Under the pieces are notes generated by a model. That model did no database searches. It was not told where the DNA came from and was given only the letters and a program-made list of their open reading frames with translations. A stretch of DNA of 64,000 nt, taken from assembly GCF_034321785.1 (NCBI RefSeq), contig NZ_JAXLPB010000002.1, positions 558,001 to 622,000 of the forward strand. Direction: 5' to 3'. This DNA comes from Fulvimarina uroteuthidis (GTDB lineage: Bacteria > Pseudomonadota > Alphaproteobacteria > Rhizobiales > Rhizobiaceae). The translations under genes were made by a program, and so were the position numbers. This document shows, in pieces, positions 1 to 8,674 of the stretch (its first letter is position 1; each line of letters opens with the position of its first letter).

Positions 1-339
1 AAGTTCGTGACCTCGCGCAAGGCCGAGGACGAGGCCCAGCGCTTCCAGCTGATCTGGCCCTATTCGGACTTTCTCCTGCACGACATGGGCGAAGGCCTTG
101 CGGACGGGCGCCCGGTGGGCGACGCGTCGGGCCGCGAATGGCGCACCCAGCCGCTCTGGGGGATCGGGCTCACGGATGTCGTCAACGGCAACACGTTCTA
201 TCTTCACGATGGACGCGCGCGCACCCTCGAAGAGGCGATCCTGTGGCATGGCGGTGAGGCCGAAAATGCTCGCAACGCCTATGCCAGTTTCGACGCGGCG
301 ACCCGCAAGGCTTTGATCACGTTTCTGGAATCCCTCTGA
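1..339 (+). CDS. Di-haem oxidoreductase (DUF1111, 'thiol oxidoreductase') C-terminal fragment
   Basis: Only the last ~112 residues are present; the frame is open to the window edge, so the gene starts upstream. The fragment has the typical tail of periplasmic DUF1111 di-haem proteins: 'LLHDMGEGLADG', then 'PLWGIGL' and 'FLHDGRARTLEEAILWHGGEA'-like elements (here YLHDGRARTLEEAI followed by LWHGGEA). The CxxCH haem sites would lie upstream. Its stop overlaps the imelysin start by one base (TGATG), so the two are co-translated. The family usually sits with imelysins in iron-responsive loci, so a role in periplasmic iron acquisition is inferred. The identity is confident; the electron partner is unknown. 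Confidence 0.85.
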   Translation, partial: KFVTSRKAEDEAQRFQLIWPYSDFLLHDMGEGLADGRPVGDASGREWRTQPLWGIGLTDVVNGNTFYLHDGRARTLEEAILWHGGEAENARNAYASFDAATRKALITFLESL

Positions 340-1469
340 TGCTCATGATGACACGCCTTCTCGCCGCGGGCCTTGCCGCCGGATGTCTCGTCTCGGCACT
401 GCCCGCGTCGGCGCAAGGGACCGGCGGGACGACCGGCGCCGAAGCCCCGGCGCTCGACAATGCCGAAGCGCTGGAACTCGTGACACGCGTCATCGACGAT
501 GCGATCCGTCCCGGCTACCGGGCATTCGCCGAGGCGGCGCGGGATGCGGCCCTGCGCATGGACACGCTCTGCGCCGAGCCGAGCGAACGAGCGCTCGAGA
601 CCGCACGAGACGGCTTCGGCGGCCTCGTCTCGGCCTTCGCGGCGATCGAGTTCGTGCGCTTCGGCCCGATCCGCACCGACAACCGGCTGGAGCGGATCCT
701 GTTCTTTCCCGATCCGCGCGGCGTCACCCGCCGGCAGGTCGAACAGCTTTTGGCGGGCGCGGACGCCGGCACGCTGGACGCAGACACGCTCGCGCAGAAA
801 TCCGTCGCGGTTCAGGGCCTGCCGGCGCTCGAATTCGTGCTGTTCGGCGAAGGCTCGGACGCCCTCGCCGGCACCGGCGGGGCTGACCGTTGCAGCTATG
901 GCGAGGCGATCTCGCAGAACCTCGCCGCGATCGCCTCCGATCTCGATACGGCCTGGGCGGACGAGACCGGCATCGACAGGCGGCTGACGCACCCCGGCCC
1001 CGACGATCCGGCCTACCGCACGCCGGCCGATTCGATCGGCGAGATCGTTTCGATCTTCACCGAGGGCCTCGAGATCATCCGGGACCAGCGGATCGGGCCG
1101 GCGCTTGGCGCCGACGATGAGCCGGCAAAGCCCTACCTCTTCCTCTTCAACCGGTCGGACAATGCGCTCGCTGCCCTGAAAGCCGATTTCGACGGCCTTG
1201 GAGCGATGTTCGAGACGGCGGAGTTTTCGCGCGTTCTTCCCGCGCAACAGGCCTATCTCACCGGAGCGATCGGGCTCGAATTCGACCAGATCGGCGCGAC
1301 GCTGGAGGCGCTGCCGTCGCCGCTCGGCGCGGCGGCCGGCAATGGAGATTGGCGCGACAAGCTCGCATATGCGGCGATCGCGGCGGGGAGCATCCGCGCC
1401 CAGTTCGAGAGCCAGCTTGCGCCGGCGCTCGGGCTTGCGTCGGGCTTTTCGTCTCTCGACGGCGATTGA
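339..1469 (+). CDS. Imelysin family periplasmic protein
   Basis: 376 residues with a signal peptide (about residues 1-25, ending ALPASA) followed by a helical imelysin/peptidase M75-like domain. Imelysins are periplasmic or outer-membrane iron-uptake accessory proteins. The classical GxHxxE motif is not intact: the matching stretch near residue 162 reads GLPALEFVLF, with Pro where His would be, so this belongs to the divergent imelysin-like branch and is unlikely to be a peptidase. The gene overlaps the di-haem gene by one base and is followed 7 bp later by the DUF1513 gene, forming one operon. ATG 339 was chosen because of the overlap; ATG 345 or 348 is also possible. Confidence 0.85.
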   Translation: MLMMTRLLAAGLAAGCLVSALPASAQGTGGTTGAEAPALDNAEALELVTRVIDDAIRPGYRAFAEAARDAALRMDTLCAEPSERALETARDGFGGLVSAFAAIEFVRFGPIRTDNRLERILFFPDPRGVTRRQVEQLLAGADAGTLDADTLAQKSVAVQGLPALEFVLFGEGSDALAGTGGADRCSYGEAISQNLAAIASDLDTAWADETGIDRRLTHPGPDDPAYRTPADSIGEIVSIFTEGLEIIRDQRIGPALGADDEPAKPYLFLFNRSDNALAALKADFDGLGAMFETAEFSRVLPAQQAYLTGAIGLEFDQIGATLEALPSPLGAAAGNGDWRDKLAYAAIAAGSIRAQFESQLAPALGLASGFSSLDGD

Positions 1470-1476
1470 GCCGGGG

Positions 1477-2595
1477 ATGATCCCGACCCCGCTGATATCA
1501 CGCCGCGCCTTTCTTTCGGGCGCAGGCGCAGCCTTTGCCGCCGGGCTCCTGCCGCGCGAGGCGGACGCGCTCGCGGCGACGGACGCCCTGTTCGCCTCCG
1601 CCGTGCGCAGGGCCGACGGTTCGTATGGCTGCGCGGTCTTTGCCGAGGACGGCCGCATCCTGTGCGACGTGCCCCTGCCCGGCCGCGGCCACGACGTCGC
1701 CTTCGATCCGTTGCGCTCGCGCGCGGTCGCCTTCGCCAGACGGCCGCGGACCTTCGCCGTCGTCTTCGATCCGGTGTCCGGAACCATCACGCGAACGCTT
1801 GGCGCGCGCAAGGGCCGGCACTTCTTCGGCCACGGCTTCTTCTCGCCGGACGGACGTCTGCTCTATGCGACAGAGAACGACTATGCCGAGGCGCGCGGCC
1901 TCATCGGCGTCTACGACGTGGAGCGCGGGTTCGTGCGGATCGGCGAGTTCGAGACCCACGGCATGGACACCCACGAGGCGCTGCTCATGCCCGATGGCGA
2001 GACGATCGTCGTCGCCAATGGCGGCATCGAGACCCATCCCGATTACGGCCGCCAGAAGCTCAACCTTCCGACCATGGACCCCTCGCTCGTCTTCATCGAC
2101 CGGCGCACCGGCGACCTGATCGGCCAGCACCGGCTGCCGGGACATCTGCACCAGCTCTCGATCCGGCATCTGGCGATCGACGACCGGGCCCGCGTCTGGT
2201 TCGGCTGCCAGTACGAGGGCCCGAGCGTGGACGCGCCACAGCTGGCCGGCTTCGCCTCACCCGATGGCGGACTGACCTTATGCGATTTGCCGCGCAAATC
2301 CCTCGTGCAGCTTTGCAATTATGTCGGATCGGTCGCGGCCAGCCGGGACGGCGCCCGCATCGCGCTGTCCTCGCCGGTCGGCGGCACGTTCCTGATTCTC
2401 GACGCGGGCACCGGACGCGTCGTCGGAACGACGGCCACACCGAACGGCTGCGGACTTGCCCCGTCCGGCCGCGGCTTCCTGACGACCGATGGCGACGGGC
2501 GCATCGGATCGATCGGGAACGCGGACAGCGCCCGGCATGCGACGGCACCGGTCAGCTTCGACAATCATGTCCTGTCGCTGCGCCGCTCGCCCTGA
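1477..2595 (+). CDS. DUF1513 domain protein, Tat-exported beta-propeller-like
   Basis: 372 residues. The frame is open much further upstream but the real start is ATG 1477, directly after the imelysin stop. It gives a twin-arginine signal (SRRAFLSGAGAAFAAG) with an Ala-rich h-region. The mature protein is a DUF1513 repeat protein, probably a propeller, with repeated G.D.A.DP and SPDGRLLYATEND-type blades. DUF1513 proteins close imelysin/di-haem clusters in many Proteobacteria, and some annotations call them iron-regulated; the biochemical role is unknown. The last 31 bp overlap the convergent XRE regulator gene. Confidence 0.85.
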   Translation: MIPTPLISRRAFLSGAGAAFAAGLLPREADALAATDALFASAVRRADGSYGCAVFAEDGRILCDVPLPGRGHDVAFDPLRSRAVAFARRPRTFAVVFDPVSGTITRTLGARKGRHFFGHGFFSPDGRLLYATENDYAEARGLIGVYDVERGFVRIGEFETHGMDTHEALLMPDGETIVVANGGIETHPDYGRQKLNLPTMDPSLVFIDRRTGDLIGQHRLPGHLHQLSIRHLAIDDRARVWFGCQYEGPSVDAPQLAGFASPDGGLTLCDLPRKSLVQLCNYVGSVAASRDGARIALSSPVGGTFLILDAGTGRVVGTTATPNGCGLAPSGRGFLTTDGDGRIGSIGNADSARHATAPVSFDNHVLSLRRSP

Positions 2596-2984
2596 GAATT
2601 CGTCACGGGCCGGCCGCCCTTGGCCCGCCCTTCCGCGCGCTCGACGATGGCGAGGATATCCCGGCGATCATCGGCGGCGAGATAGCCGATGGTCTCGGCA
2701 AGCCGGTTGGCCAGATGGGTCGCGTCCGGGTCGAGACCGCCGGTGTCGATCGTGATTTTCGGATGGGACCGGTCGGCAAGTCGCAGCAGTTCCTCCGCAT
2801 CGTCCCAGATCACGCCGAGGCAGCCGATGATCCGATGCACCAGATCGAAGGTCGGCTTGCCACGCCGGCCATGTTCGAGGGCCGAGAGATAGGCGTTCGA
2901 CACGCCGATGGCTGCGGCCATCTCGGCCTGCGTCATCCCGCGTTCCCTGCGAAGCGCGCGCACCTGTTCCCCGAACGGCGTCAC
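2565..2984 (-). CDS. XRE-family helix-turn-helix regulator
   Basis: 139 residues. An N-terminal Cro/CI-type HTH covers about residues 5-60 (RALRRERGMTQAEMAAAIGVS, then YLSALEHGRRG), followed by a hydrophilic C-terminal part of unknown function. The start overlaps the smr stop by 4 bp (2981-2984), making it the distal gene of a timA44-mltA-smr-xre string, an arrangement I know from Hyphomicrobiales. The 3' end overlaps the convergent DUF1513 gene by 31 bp. Targets cannot be read from sequence. Confidence 0.85.
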   Translation of the reverse strand: MTPFGEQVRALRRERGMTQAEMAAAIGVSNAYLSALEHGRRGKPTFDLVHRIIGCLGVIWDDAEELLRLADRSHPKITIDTGGLDPDATHLANRLAETIGYLAADDRRDILAIVERAEGRAKGGRPVTNSQGERRSDRT

Positions 2985-3520
2985 CGCTTGCGCACCCGCA
3001 CATAGAGCGCGCCCTCGCCGCCATGGTGGCGGTCGGCGTTCTCGAAGGCCGAGACCAGCATCCGGAACTCGGCGCTGGCGAACCAGAACGGCACCATGCG
3101 CTTCAGGATGCCGCGCGCACCGCCGGGCTTGCCGCGCCCGGTGATGACGAGCACGTGGCGCATGCCCATCATCTGGGCCTGGCGCAGGAAGTTGGACAGG
3201 GCCGCATGGGCGCTGTCCTGGGTCATGTCGTGAAGGTCAATGCGGGCATCGATCGCGATTCGGCCCTTGGAGATCTTGCGCTTCGTCGGGCGCTCGATCG
3301 AGGGCTGGACCTTGAGGGCCCTCGGTTCGCTGTGCCGGCCGGGCGAGGTGGGCGCAAGATTGGGGCGTGGATCGAAGGGGGCGGGCGCGGGCCGTTGAGG
3401 CGGCGCCTCGGCCTCTTCGGGATAGCTCGGCAGCACCTTGTCCTTCAGGGGCACGGCAGTACGCGCGACGCCCGCCCAGAGCCTGCGATCCTCGGCCGAG
3501 AGGGTCTTGCGACGTCTCAT
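2981..3520 (-). CDS. Smr domain protein (MutS2-type small MutS-related)
   Basis: 179 residues. A charged, Pro-rich N-terminal half (about 1-85) leads into a Smr domain (about 90-179) with the family marks DLHDMTQ and HVLVITGRGKPGG, followed by RGILKRMVP. Smr domains bind or nick nucleic acids, and in other bacteria act on branched DNA or collided ribosomes; for alphaproteobacterial stand-alone Smr proteins the role is not established. It overlaps both neighbours by 4 bp (mltA upstream, XRE downstream), so translational coupling is likely. Confidence 0.87.
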   Translation of the reverse strand: MRRRKTLSAEDRRLWAGVARTAVPLKDKVLPSYPEEAEAPPQRPAPAPFDPRPNLAPTSPGRHSEPRALKVQPSIERPTKRKISKGRIAIDARIDLHDMTQDSAHAALSNFLRQAQMMGMRHVLVITGRGKPGGARGILKRMVPFWFASAEFRMLVSAFENADRHHGGEGALYVRVRKR

Positions 3521-4623
3521 GACGCAAGCCTTGCCGCAAGCGCATGGGGAACGAGCACCGAGAAGCCGGCCGCATGGCGCACCCGGCCGGCGATCTCGCC
3601 GGCCGCCTCGCCGGAGCCGACGAAGAGATCGGCCCGCGCATTGCCGAGGATCGCCGACCCGGTGTCCTGCGCGATCGCGATGCGCCGATAGGGTTTGCCC
3701 TCGATCACGAGCCTGGACGCATCGATCAGATAGGGCACGCCGTAGGTCGCCCTCTCCCGGTCGACGGCGATGGAGGCGAGCGGGAACAGGGGCACGTTCG
3801 CGGCGCCGATCGGTCCGGACGTCCCGTCCGGAACGTCCTTCACGGCAAAGAAGATGAAGGAGCGGTTGCGGTCGAACAACGCCCGCAGCCGGTCCGGATG
3901 ACGATCGAGCCAGCCGCGAATGCCGTCCATGCCGGCCTCGTCCAACGAAAGTTCGCCGCTCTCCACCAGCACCTTGCCGATCGCGGTGAACGGATGGCCG
4001 GTCTTTCCCGCATAACCGACGCGTTTCACCCCGCCATCGCTCATGCGAAGGCGCGCCGAGCCCTGGATGTGGATGAAGAAGGCATCGACCGGGCTTTTCA
4101 GCCAGGCAAGTTCGAGCCCGCGCCCTTCTAGAAATCCCGCCTCGATCGCGGCCCGGTCGGGATATTCCTCCAAAAGCCCGGACGGCATGCGGCGGGCGAA
4201 CCGGAAGCCTTCGTCCATGCCGGGCGGACGGCTGACCGCGTCGATCGGCACGAGATCGTCGGGTCGTGCGTAGAGCGGAAACCGGAACGCGCCGGTGCGG
4301 GTCGGCGACGCCTCGACCTCCGGCTCGTAATAGCCTGTGACGAACCCGCGCTCGCGCGCCGACCCCGGCTCGGGGCGAAGGTCGAGAAGCGTGAAATGGG
4401 CCAGGAAGAAGTCGCGCGCGTCCTTGTCGGAACGCGCGCCGGTCATGGAGAGCGCGGCGCGTGCGGCGGGCACATAGGCGGCCGGCTCGATGCCGAGGGA
4501 CCCCATCGGATAAGCGCCGGCGAGAAGTGCTTCGGCGCTTTTGCGGAACGCGGCGAAGGCTTCGGCGAAGGCGAGATCGCCCTCTCTCAAGCTTCGGTCA
4601 TCGGCTTTGGAAAAGGGCCCCAT
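3517..4623 (-). CDS. mltA: Membrane-bound lytic murein transglycosylase A
   Basis: 368 residues. The MltA domain covers about 80-240 (FVTGYYEPEVEAS at the start of the fold, later LAWLKSPVDAFFIHIQGSAR) and is followed by a C-terminal 3D domain with the catalytic-Asp region AIAQDTGSAILGNARADLF and GSGEAAGE. The enzyme cleaves the MurNAc-GlcNAc bond of peptidoglycan to give 1,6-anhydro ends. No strong lipobox or signal peptide is visible from this start, so either export uses an upstream start or the protein is anchored differently. It sits between timA44 (21 bp upstream) and smr (4-bp overlap). Confidence 0.9.
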   Translation of the reverse strand: MGPFSKADDRSLREGDLAFAEAFAAFRKSAEALLAGAYPMGSLGIEPAAYVPAARAALSMTGARSDKDARDFFLAHFTLLDLRPEPGSARERGFVTGYYEPEVEASPTRTGAFRFPLYARPDDLVPIDAVSRPPGMDEGFRFARRMPSGLLEEYPDRAAIEAGFLEGRGLELAWLKSPVDAFFIHIQGSARLRMSDGGVKRVGYAGKTGHPFTAIGKVLVESGELSLDEAGMDGIRGWLDRHPDRLRALFDRNRSFIFFAVKDVPDGTSGPIGAANVPLFPLASIAVDRERATYGVPYLIDASRLVIEGKPYRRIAIAQDTGSAILGNARADLFVGSGEAAGEIAGRVRHAAGFSVLVPHALAARLAS

Positions 4624-4644
4624 GGGTCGAGCGTCGGAGCGCGC

Positions 4645-5367
4645 CTATTCTTCGGACTCGGTGCCCACCAGCTTCCAGTTCGGATCGCGGGACTTGGTAT
4701 CGCGGCCGAAGGTCCAGATATCGCGCACCTCGACCACGGTTTCCATGTCGCCGTCCAGCACCTCGCCACTGGCGTTCAGCGTCGCCGAGATCATCTCCGA
4801 GACGATGCGGAGCGTCACGAGAGCCTCGCGGCCCCTGAGTTCGGCCGAGACGATCCGGGCGTCGTCGATGCCGATGAAGGACGAGCGCATGGTCTCGCCG
4901 CTCTGCTCGCGTGCGGTGATCGCGGCCTCGAAGCCTTCGTAGACCTCAGGGGACAGAAGGCTCTTCAGCACCGTGCGGTCTCCCTGCGCGAATGCGTCGA
5001 CCACCATTTCGTAGGCGATCTTCGCGCCCTCGAGAAATTCCCTCGGCTCGAAGTTCGCGTCGGCGTCCGCGATCTTGCGCAGTTCCTTGTTGAGCGGCGT
5101 GTCGGGCGCCGCGATCTTGTCGATCTCGCCATAGCGCGCCACGGCCGGAACCTCTTCGCCGCTGCGGTCGGGACCCCGGCGGTTCGGCAGCGTCACGACA
5201 TTGTCGCCGGCCGCGTCCTCGCCCACCGGACGCCCGTCCTTGGAGCGGTCGCGGCTGTAGGGATCGAAGGGCGGGCGCTCGTTGCCGGTTCTCCGGCCCA
5301 GAACATTGTAGAGCTGGAAGAGGACGATCGCCGCCAATACGATAATGAAGATCGTCCCAAAACTCAT
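4645..5367 (-). CDS. Tim44/TimA family protein
   Basis: 240 residues. ATG 5367 is preferred over longer openings because it places a single membrane segment right at the N-terminus (FGTIFIIVLAAIVLFQLYNV, residues 3-22). After a charged linker a Tim44-like domain occupies about 85-240 (FLEGAKIAYEMVVDAFAQGD, then LKSLLSPEVYEGF, and the closing IWTFGRDTKSRDPNWKLVGT). The family is related to the mitochondrial import motor subunit Tim44; in Alphaproteobacteria it is an inner-membrane protein of uncertain function. First gene of the string with mltA, smr and xre, and divergent from fxsA. Confidence 0.9.
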   Translation of the reverse strand: MSFGTIFIIVLAAIVLFQLYNVLGRRTGNERPPFDPYSRDRSKDGRPVGEDAAGDNVVTLPNRRGPDRSGEEVPAVARYGEIDKIAAPDTPLNKELRKIADADANFEPREFLEGAKIAYEMVVDAFAQGDRTVLKSLLSPEVYEGFEAAITAREQSGETMRSSFIGIDDARIVSAELRGREALVTLRIVSEMISATLNASGEVLDGDMETVVEVRDIWTFGRDTKSRDPNWKLVGTESEE

Positions 5368-5582
5368 GATCTGGCAAACCTTTGGTCTGTTGTTGACCGC
5401 AATGGCGGTGTTTGTCGACTTGCGTTCATATAAGGGGAAGAAGCCCCGCATTCAAATCGCGAAACAGGCTTCCTATCTGTTGGACACGAGCGTTTCGACG
5501 CGGGCGGCACGAGACCGTCCGTACCAGCCCCTTTGCGAAGACGGGTCGAGCGCAGCCTTACTGTCGAACAAGTGGTGACGCC

Positions 5583-6143
5583 ATGCCTTTAGCCTTGATT
5601 CCGTTTCTGCTTCTCGTCGTTCCCGTCGTCGAGATCGCCGTGTTCATCACGGTCGGCCAGATGATCGGCCTGTGGCCGACGGTCGGCTGCATCATCCTGA
5701 CCGCCATCGTCGGCTCGATCCTTCTGCGCCGCCAGGGCATTTCGACCCTGAACCGCATCCGGGCTGAGATCGACGCCAGGCGTGTTCCGGGCAAGGAACT
5801 CGTCTCCGGCGTGATGATCGCCATTGCCGGCGTGCTCCTGCTGACGCCCGGCTTCGTCACCGACGCGCTGGGCTTCCTTCTCTTCGTTCCCCAAGTGCGC
5901 AGCGCCGTCTGGTCGTTCCTGAAGAACCGGGTCACGGTTGTCGGCTCGCAGGCCGCCTCCCCGTTCGCCGGCCGCAATCCCTCCGCCCGTCCGCCGCACG
6001 GCCCGATCGACGAGGGCGATCTGCGCCGGCCTTCGGGACGGCCCGACGTCGTCGACCTGTCGGGGGACGAATTCCAGCGCAGGCCCGACCCGACCTCGCC
6101 CTGGAACGCCGACCGGAACGGGGACAAGCCGACCCTTCACTGA
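5583..6143 (+). CDS. fxsA: FxsA family membrane protein
   Basis: 186 residues. The FxsA domain covers about 1-125 with hydrophobic segments at 3-22, 27-45 and 78-105 (IPFLLLVVPVVEIAVFI near the start; GLWPTVGCIILTAIVGSILLR; GVLLLTPGFVTDALGFLL). A hydrophilic, Pro-rich tail of about 60 residues follows and is probably cytoplasmic. E. coli FxsA relieves F-exclusion of phage T7; the native role is unknown. It is divergent from timA44 with a 215-bp shared promoter region and lies 242 bp upstream of secB. Confidence 0.9.
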   Translation: MPLALIPFLLLVVPVVEIAVFITVGQMIGLWPTVGCIILTAIVGSILLRRQGISTLNRIRAEIDARRVPGKELVSGVMIAIAGVLLLTPGFVTDALGFLLFVPQVRSAVWSFLKNRVTVVGSQAASPFAGRNPSARPPHGPIDEGDLRRPSGRPDVVDLSGDEFQRRPDPTSPWNADRNGDKPTLH

Positions 6144-6251
6144 CCGCAAGGGACGGGACGCAACCCGGGCGCCGGCCATCGGGCGGTCCGCGATGGCGTG
6201 CCGGTCGGACCGGCAGCCTTGTTCCGCTGCGGCGTGCGTGCTAGCCCGGCT

Positions 6252-6267
6252 GCGAGAAAATTCTCGC
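6252..6267. repeat. Inverted repeat between fxsA and secB
   Basis: GCGAGAA-AA-TTCTCGC: 7-bp perfect arms around AA, 119 bp upstream of secB. No T-run follows on either strand, so it is not a classical terminator; it could be a regulator site or a structured mRNA end. Seen directly; function unknown. Confidence 0.4.
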
Positions 6268-6385
6268 GGACCCTCGACCCGTCCGCTTCGATCAGACCGA
6301 CACATCGATACTACGCGGGACGGGCAAGGCCTTCGGCGAAGGCCACGATACGGACCCCGCGGCAATCAGATCTCTGGGAGACATC

Positions 6386-6916
6386 ATGTCCGAAACGAAT
6401 GGCCAGGCCCCGAACGGCAGCGGTAACGGCAACGGCGCGCAGGGCGGCGAGGCCGCACCGCAGCTCAACATCCTGACGCAATATGTGCGCGACCTCTCCT
6501 TCGAGAGCCCCCAGGCGCCGGCGGCCCTGCGCGAGCGCACCCAGGCCCCCGGCATCAATATCGGCGTCAACGTCACGGCCAACCAGGTGGATGGCTCGCA
6601 GACCGATTTCGACGTGCGCCTGAAGCTCGACGCCAAGGCTGGCGAAGGCGAGCAGACCCTGTTCCACGCCGAGCTCGAATATGGCGGCGTCTTCCGCCTG
6701 CAGAACTTCAAGGACGAGCACCGGGTGCCGATCCTGTTCATCGAGTGCCCGCGGCTTCTCTTCCCGTTCGCACGCCAGATCATCGCCGACGTGACCCGCA
6801 ATGGCGGCTTCCCGCCGCTGATGATCGACCCGATCGACTTCGCGCAGCTGTTCCAGCAGCGCGTCGCCGAGGAGCGCGCCCGTGCGCAGGTGCAGCAGCC
6901 CTCGCAGACGAGCTGA
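6386..6916 (+). CDS. secB: Protein-export chaperone SecB
   Basis: 176 residues; complete SecB fold from about residue 25 to 160 (LNILTQYVRDLSFESP, NVTANQV, AELEYGGVFRL, CPRLLFPFARQIIADVTRNGGFPPLMI). SecB is a cytosolic tetramer that keeps preproteins unfolded and hands them to SecA. The Gly/Asn/Ala-rich N-terminal 20 residues and the Gln-rich C-terminal tail are usual for alphaproteobacterial SecB. ATG 6386 follows a GGGAG ribosome site. It is monocistronic, with a clear terminator at 6966-6994, and lies close to dnaQ as in relatives. Confidence 0.96.
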   Translation: MSETNGQAPNGSGNGNGAQGGEAAPQLNILTQYVRDLSFESPQAPAALRERTQAPGINIGVNVTANQVDGSQTDFDVRLKLDAKAGEGEQTLFHAELEYGGVFRLQNFKDEHRVPILFIECPRLLFPFARQIIADVTRNGGFPPLMIDPIDFAQLFQQRVAEERARAQVQQPSQTS

Positions 6917-6965
6917 GCCTCGGCCCGGCGTCATACGGCGCGGACCTCGTTGCGCTATAGGAAAG

Positions 6966-6994
6966 GCCGGAGCGGACGACGCTTCGGCTTTTTT
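6966..6994 (+). terminator. Rho-independent terminator of secB
   Basis: Stem GCCGGAGCG (6966-6974) pairs with CGCTTCGGC (6980-6988) with one G-U pair and a 5-nt loop, followed by six T. It lies 49 bp after the secB stop and 18 bp before the next start codon. Confidence 0.75.
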
Positions 6995-7012
6995 CATGTC
7001 CGGACGGTTTTC

Positions 7013-7630
7013 ATGACGCTGCCATCGCTCGCCCTGACGCTCGATCTTCTCGGCACCTTCGTCTTCGCCCTATCGGGCGGCATGCTCGCGGTGCGGCGCA
7101 GCCTCGACGTCTTCGGCATCATGGTGCTCGCCGTTTCGGCCGGACTTGCGGGAGGACTTGCCCGCGACGCGCTGCTCGGCGCCCATCCGCCGGCCGCGCT
7201 TGCCGACAGCCGCTATCTCACGGCGGCGCTCCTGGCCGGGCTTGCCGCCTTCTTCGGCCACAGGCTCATCGAGCGGATGACCAAGCCGGTCATGGTCCTC
7301 GATGCCCTCGGCCTCGGCTTCTTCGCCGTGGCCGGCTGCCAGAAGGCGCTCCTTTATGGTTTGTCGCCGCTGCCCGCCATGATCCTCGGCGTCCTGACGG
7401 CGGTCGGCGGGGGCGTGGTGCGCGATCTCCTGGTGACCGAGATCCCGCGCGTGCTGCGCGAGGAGGTTTACGCGCTCGCCGCCCTCATCGGCGCGGGCAT
7501 CGTGGTTCTCGGCGAGCATTTCAGCATTCCGGACGCCCTCACCGTGACCGTCGCGATCGCCGTCACCTTCGCGGTCCGGGTCCTCAGCGTCTGGCGCAAC
7601 TGGCAGGCGCCCAGGGCGCCGGGGACCTGA
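7013..7630 (+). CDS. TRIC / UPF0126 family membrane channel-like protein
   Basis: 205 residues built from two copies of the UPF0126 unit: LLGTFVFALSGGMLAVRR and AGGLARDALLG in the first (residues 10-65), DALGLGFFAVAGCQKAL and GGGVVRDLLVTEIP in the second (100-150). About seven membrane segments. Family members include prokaryotic trimeric intracellular cation channels and the proposed glycine transporter YadS/YicG; which applies is unknown. ATG 7013 is used because it directly follows the secB terminator and begins at the first membrane segment; longer openings would run through that terminator. Confidence 0.85.
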   Translation: MTLPSLALTLDLLGTFVFALSGGMLAVRRSLDVFGIMVLAVSAGLAGGLARDALLGAHPPAALADSRYLTAALLAGLAAFFGHRLIERMTKPVMVLDALGLGFFAVAGCQKALLYGLSPLPAMILGVLTAVGGGVVRDLLVTEIPRVLREEVYALAALIGAGIVVLGEHFSIPDALTVTVAIAVTFAVRVLSVWRNWQAPRAPGT

Positions 7631-7701
7631 GGCTTGTCCGGGCCCGCGCCGCAGCTTCCGCCGGGCGATCCCGCCGCCTGACGCGGATCTTCGCCGGCCG
7701 C

Positions 7702-8433
7702 CTATTCCGCCGCGGTCGCGACGCCTTCGCTGTCTTCCCGCGGCAGATGGCGCCACCAGAGCGCCTCGTCGCCGAGCGTCTTCACGAATGCCAGATGGCG
7801 CGCGGCTTCGTCCCCGGTCAGGCGCGGGGACAGCGGTGTCGGGCGCGGTCCGACAGAGACCTGACCGCCCAGATCGTCGGACAGGTCGTCGTCGGCCTTC
7901 ATGCTGAGGCCGAGCGAGGACTGCCGTCCGCCGATCAGCTCGATATAGACGTCGGCCAGAAGCTCGGAGTCGAGGAGCGCACCGTGCTTTTCGCGCCGCC
8001 CGGTATCGATGGAGAAGCGCGAGCAGAGCGCATCGAGGCTCGCCGGCGCCATCGGGAACTTGCGCCGCGCCATGGCGAGCGTGTCGACGACGCGGGACGG
8101 CTCGATCGGCGGCTGGCCGACACGGCCGAGTTCGGCGTTCAGGAAGCCGATGTCGAAGCCGGCATTGTGCGCGATCAGCCGGGCGCCGGAGAAGAAATCC
8201 AGGAACGCGTCGCAGATCTCCTCGAACAGCGGCTTGTCCATGAGATCGGCATCCGAAATACCGTGCACGTCGAACGCTGCGGGATCCACCTTGCGACCGG
8301 CCGGGCGGATATATTGATGATAGGTCTTGCCGGTCGGAATATGGTTCCAGAGCTCGACGCCGCCGATCTCGATGATCCGGTCGACCTTGTTGTCGAGGCC
8401 CGTCGTTTCGGTATCGAAGACGATCTCGCGCAT
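7702..8433 (-). CDS. dnaQ: DNA polymerase III epsilon subunit (proofreading exonuclease)
   Basis: 243 residues. 3'-5' exonuclease of the DEDDh class: ExoI motif FDTETTGLD (residues 6-14), ExoII AHNAGFDIGFLNAEL (about 98-112), ExoIII with H.ALLDSELLADVY (about 153-168). The C-terminal ~70 residues would bind the alpha subunit. ATG 8433 is preferred; a TTG codon just upstream (8436) could add one residue. In many Hyphomicrobiales dnaQ lies near secB and hemE close to the origin; here it stays with secB but hemE is 27 kb away. Confidence 0.95.
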   Translation of the reverse strand: MREIVFDTETTGLDNKVDRIIEIGGVELWNHIPTGKTYHQYIRPAGRKVDPAAFDVHGISDADLMDKPLFEEICDAFLDFFSGARLIAHNAGFDIGFLNAELGRVGQPPIEPSRVVDTLAMARRKFPMAPASLDALCSRFSIDTGRREKHGALLDSELLADVYIELIGGRQSSLGLSMKADDDLSDDLGGQVSVGPRPTPLSPRLTGDEAARHLAFVKTLGDEALWWRHLPREDSEGVATAAE

Positions 8434-8634
8434 CAAATGCTTCCTTCTCGGTCAGACTCAAGGAATGGTTGAACCGATTGCCGGGGCGGGTTTCAAGCCC
8501 CACCCTTGCAACGCTTCGCGGTCATCCACCATCGCGTCGTTTCTGTTCCATGTTTGTTTCCATATCCTTACTGCGCGCCGGCATGTCTCGTGCCCGCCCA
8601 TGCCGGGCACCCTCGCTGAAGGGACCGGAACGCC

Positions 8635-8674
8635 TATAATGACCCTCAAGGACAAGCCCCGGCAATTTGCCGGG
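8635..8674 (+). promoter_or_regulatory. Possible promoter and hairpin leader of the DUF808 gene
   Basis: A perfect TATAAT lies at 8635-8640, though no good -35 hexamer is visible at 16-18 bp. It is followed at 8658-8674 by a tight hairpin (CCCGGCA, loop ATT, TGCCGGG). A second hairpin precedes it (GTGCCCG 8590-8596 with CGGGCAC 8604-8610). The rest of the 323-bp gap between dnaQ and the DUF808 gene holds nothing I can name. Confidence 0.35.

Noticed and set aside
279..1811. Minus-strand open frame of 510 codons opposite the imelysin and DUF1513 genes
   Set aside because: Arg-rich shadow without a signature.
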